A DNA stretch of 6,188 nt, taken from the NCBI GenBank assembly GCA_915070235.1, contig CAJZFM010000134.1:1-6188 (forward strand). The letters are read 5' to 3'. Both the position numbers and the translations under genes were made by a program. The DNA comes from an uncultured Capnocytophaga sp. (GTDB taxonomy: Bacteria > Bacteroidota > Bacteroidia > Flavobacteriales > Flavobacteriaceae). Shown here piece after piece: positions 4,802 to 6,188 of this stretch (position 1 is the first letter of the stretch; every line of letters starts with the position of its first letter). Below the pieces are notes generated by a model. It was not told where the DNA came from. It saw only the letters and a list, made by a program, of their open reading frames with translations, and made no database searches.

Positions 4802-5595
4802 TTAAACGTTTCTATTGCTTCATAGAAGTCTTGTTCATCTATACCGAGGTTTTGGCAGAGCCATTTGGCACCTGATAGGTAGTTCATATTATCTTTGCCT
4901 GAAATCATTAGGGGCATTTCTCCCTCTGGGGTAATAAGATAGGTAGTGCCTCCACTTTCTTGGTGTGGGGCTGTTTCATAAGGCATAAGGCGCAATTGGT
5001 TTTCTGTGCTTTCGGCCAATGTTTTGAGAGCCGCATCTTCCTCATTATATAGTAGGATTCCCCCTTTGGTAAGGGTATCTATGAAGTCGGTATACTGCTT
5101 TTCCTTACCGTTCTCTATATGACTGATCAGTGCAAGGGTCGGGCGATAGAGCTGAAACATAGGTACTTGTTCTATAGGTGAGAGGGTATCTTCGCCCTCA
5201 ATAAGTACAAATTCTGCTTCAGGAGAATACTTACAAGGGATATTTCCTATAGGAGATTCCAAAAAGTAATCTATCTCTTTGGAAAAATAATCCATCGTAT
5301 GTAGTACCATGGCCGCTATCTCACTTCTTCCCTGAGTGCCAGCAATAACCACTCTGGTTTTCATCTTATGCAATTCATAGAGAAAAGCCCCATAAGAATA
5401 GATAGGCAACTGGAGCTCTTGCGCCTTTTGCCATTGCGGGTGGGTAGTTGGTATTCCCTCTGCTACTACTACCGCTTCTATACTGGGAGTGAGTGTTGCC
5501 CCTGAAGTACTTACCGATATCTCATGCACAGGCGAGAGTGCTGCTACAAGGGATTGCAAGGAAGGTTCCTCCTCTGTAATAAAGTGTATTTTCAT
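4798..5595 (-). CDS. Truncated, degenerate Mpl/MurC-like Mur ligase homologue
   Basis: The 265-residue product resembles the N-terminal and central domains of flavobacterial UDP-N-acetylmuramate ligases of the Mpl type, which are about 450 residues. Similarity is clearest at IYSYGAFLYE (65-74), KTRVVIAG (79-86), KGGILLYNEED (177-187) and SGAKWLCQNLGIDEQDFYEA (241-260). Functional elements are eroded. The N-terminal glycine-rich nucleotide-sugar loop is replaced by ITEEEPS (6-12). The ATP P-loop GTHGKTT reads GTQGRSE (86-92), with Lys changed to Arg and both Thr lost. The usual ALLSGIAWDHIN-type segment is replaced around 156-165. The protein stops right after FYEAIETFK, where the C-terminal ligase domain would start, and the following DNA is a repeat and terminator, so no lost domain lies out of frame. 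The continuous ORF with a promoter suggests a retained non-catalytic paralogue rather than a random pseudogene; a binding or regulatory role in cell-wall recycling is inference. It is convergent with the aldolase gene. Confidence 0.8.
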   Translation of the reverse strand: MKIHFITEEEPSLQSLVAALSPVHEISVSTSGATLTPSIEAVVVAEGIPTTHPQWQKAQELQLPIYSYGAFLYELHKMKTRVVIAGTQGRSEIAAMVLHTMDYFSKEIDYFLESPIGNIPCKYSPEAEFVLIEGEDTLSPIEQVPMFQLYRPTLALISHIENGKEKQYTDFIDTLTKGGILLYNEEDAALKTLAESTENQLRLMPYETAPHQESGGTTYLITPEGEMPLMISGKDNMNYLSGAKWLCQNLGIDEQDFYEAIETFK

Positions 5596-5613
5596 CGCTG
5601 TTGTTTAGGAGCG

Positions 5614-5621
5614 CAAATGTA
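5614..5621 (-). promoter_or_regulatory. Putative promoter of the Mur-ligase-like gene, -7 element TACATTTG
   Basis: CAAATGTA on the plus strand reads TACATTTG on the minus strand, an exact TAnnTTTG match, 18 bp before the ATG at 5595. The leader would be only about 11 nt. It is back-to-back with the -7 element at 5665-5672, so the two divergent promoters share roughly 43 bp of upstream DNA. No clear -33 TTG is seen at normal spacing. Confidence 0.55.
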
Positions 5622-5664
5622 CGAAAAAATTCTTTCTTTCCCATTTCTTTCCCAAATTATGTTT

Positions 5665-5672
5665 TACCTTTG
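5665..5672 (+). promoter_or_regulatory. Putative promoter of the PepSY-like gene, -7 element TACCTTTG
   Basis: TACCTTTG matches TAnnTTTG exactly, 28 bp before the ATG at 5701. Transcription would begin near 5679. The leader is extremely A/T-rich (AAAATAATAAAATAATTAG), with no Shine-Dalgarno sequence; A-rich leaders are common for efficiently translated Bacteroidota genes. Confidence 0.6.
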
Positions 5673-5700
5673 CACCGTAAAATAATAAAATAATTAGATT

Positions 5701-6144
5701 ATGAACACATTTAGAAAAATCGTAACTGTTGTTACTGTACTTTTTGCCGTAAATTTTGCCACTGCTAAAGATGTGCAAATCAAATTCAGCGAATTGCCTC
5801 AGAAGGCACAAACCTTTGTAAAAACCCATTTTTCAGAGTCCGATATAGCCTCTGTATGGAAAGATACTGAAATGCTCATTGTAGAGGATTATACCGTCGT
5901 ACTTAGCAATGGCTTAGAAATAGATTTCTATCCTAATGGCGACTGGAAAGAAGTAAAATCACGTGGCACAGAAATTCCTGCCAAGATTATTCCCAGTGGT
6001 ATTGCCCAATATGTAAGCCAAAACTACAATGGACAAAGAATCAAGGAACTTAAGAAAAAACGCTATGGCTACAAGGTAGAGCTCTCAGGAGGAACTGACT
6101 TAGAATTCAGTCAAAACGAAAAATTCTTACGTGTAGATGACTAA
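5701..6144 (+). CDS. Secreted PepSY-like domain protein, two tandem repeats
   Basis: The 147-residue product has a classical Sec signal peptide: basic MNTFRK, hydrophobic core at 7-18, and probable cleavage after ATA at 22, so it is likely periplasmic. There is no lipobox cysteine. The mature part holds two divergent copies of one module of about 55 residues. The first runs 30-86 (SELPQKAQTFV, then EDYTVVLSNGLEIDFYPNGDW). The second runs 90-146 (TEIPAKIIPSGIAQYV, then YGYKVELSGGTDLEFSQNEKF). Each has a helix starting with 'lP' followed by beta strands ending in xLEhxFxxxxxF/W. This matches the PepSY-like (putative beta-lactamase-inhibitor-like) proteins common in Bacteroidetes, whose function is mostly unknown. 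The ATG follows its own promoter, and a terminator follows the stop by about 17 bp, so it is monocistronic. Family assignment is from motif memory. Confidence 0.85.
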   Translation: MNTFRKIVTVVTVLFAVNFATAKDVQIKFSELPQKAQTFVKTHFSESDIASVWKDTEMLIVEDYTVVLSNGLEIDFYPNGDWKEVKSRGTEIPAKIIPSGIAQYVSQNYNGQRIKELKKKRYGYKVELSGGTDLEFSQNEKFLRVDD

Positions 6145-6161
6145 GCAATCTCAAAAAACAA

Positions 6162-6188
6162 AAAAATCGGGATTTACTCCCGATTTTT
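6162..6188 (+). terminator. Intrinsic terminator after the PepSY-like gene
   Basis: AAAAATCGGGA (6162-6172) pairs with TCCCGATTTTT (6178-6188) around loop TTTAC, an 11-bp stem with a four-G/C core. The 3' arm itself supplies the T tract, and the window ends inside it. The A-rich 5' arm gives the mirror signal on the minus strand, so it may be bidirectional. Confidence 0.88.

Overview
The window looks like a chromosomal segment of a Bacteroidota bacterium, most likely a flavobacterium; Capnocytophaga is my best guess, from general resemblance only. Near-perfect TAnnTTTG -7 promoter elements lie upstream of five transcription units (68-75, 995-1002, 3625-3632, 5665-5672, and 5614-5621 on the minus strand). 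Start codons lack Shine-Dalgarno sequences, and the tRNA gene does not encode CCA. All of this is typical of the phylum. No transposase, integrase, phage gene or CRISPR array is visible.

Layout. (1) 1-97: upstream region with an inverted repeat and the dapD promoter. (2) 98-919: dapD, lysine/diaminopimelate pathway. (3) 920-1243: an intergenic region holding a tRNA-Arg(UCU) gene (1027-1146), followed by a long bipartite hairpin with a T tract. (4) 1244-3586: a 780-residue protein with a RING-like Cys/His cluster and a C-terminal TerD-like domain. (5) 3655-4722: class II fructose-bisphosphate aldolase, followed by a strong terminator shared with the convergent gene. (6) 4798-5595, minus strand: a truncated, catalytically degenerate Mpl/MurC-like Mur ligase. 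(7) 5701-6144: a secreted PepSY-like protein, divergent from the previous gene and ending in a terminator at the window edge.

The genes do not form one pathway. dapD (meso-diaminopimelate for peptidoglycan) and the Mpl-like protein (muropeptide recycling family) share a loose cell-wall theme, and the aldolase is central glycolysis.

The most unusual feature is the tRNA gene. Its body is a perfect tRNA-Arg(UCU) cloverleaf only if a 46-nt insert (1056-1101), between positions 28 and 29 of the anticodon stem, is removed. The insert folds into its own long hairpin. It is far too short for a group I intron, the usual bacterial tRNA intron, and I see no canonical bulge-helix-bulge at its junctions. 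A bipartite internal-loop motif in the insert hairpin (AGGUCAA opposite GAUUAYYU) recurs in the hairpin just downstream of the tRNA. If this is the only tRNA-Arg(UCU) gene in the genome, a small undescribed intron or intervening sequence with its own processing is a serious possibility. Otherwise it is a freshly interrupted pseudogene.
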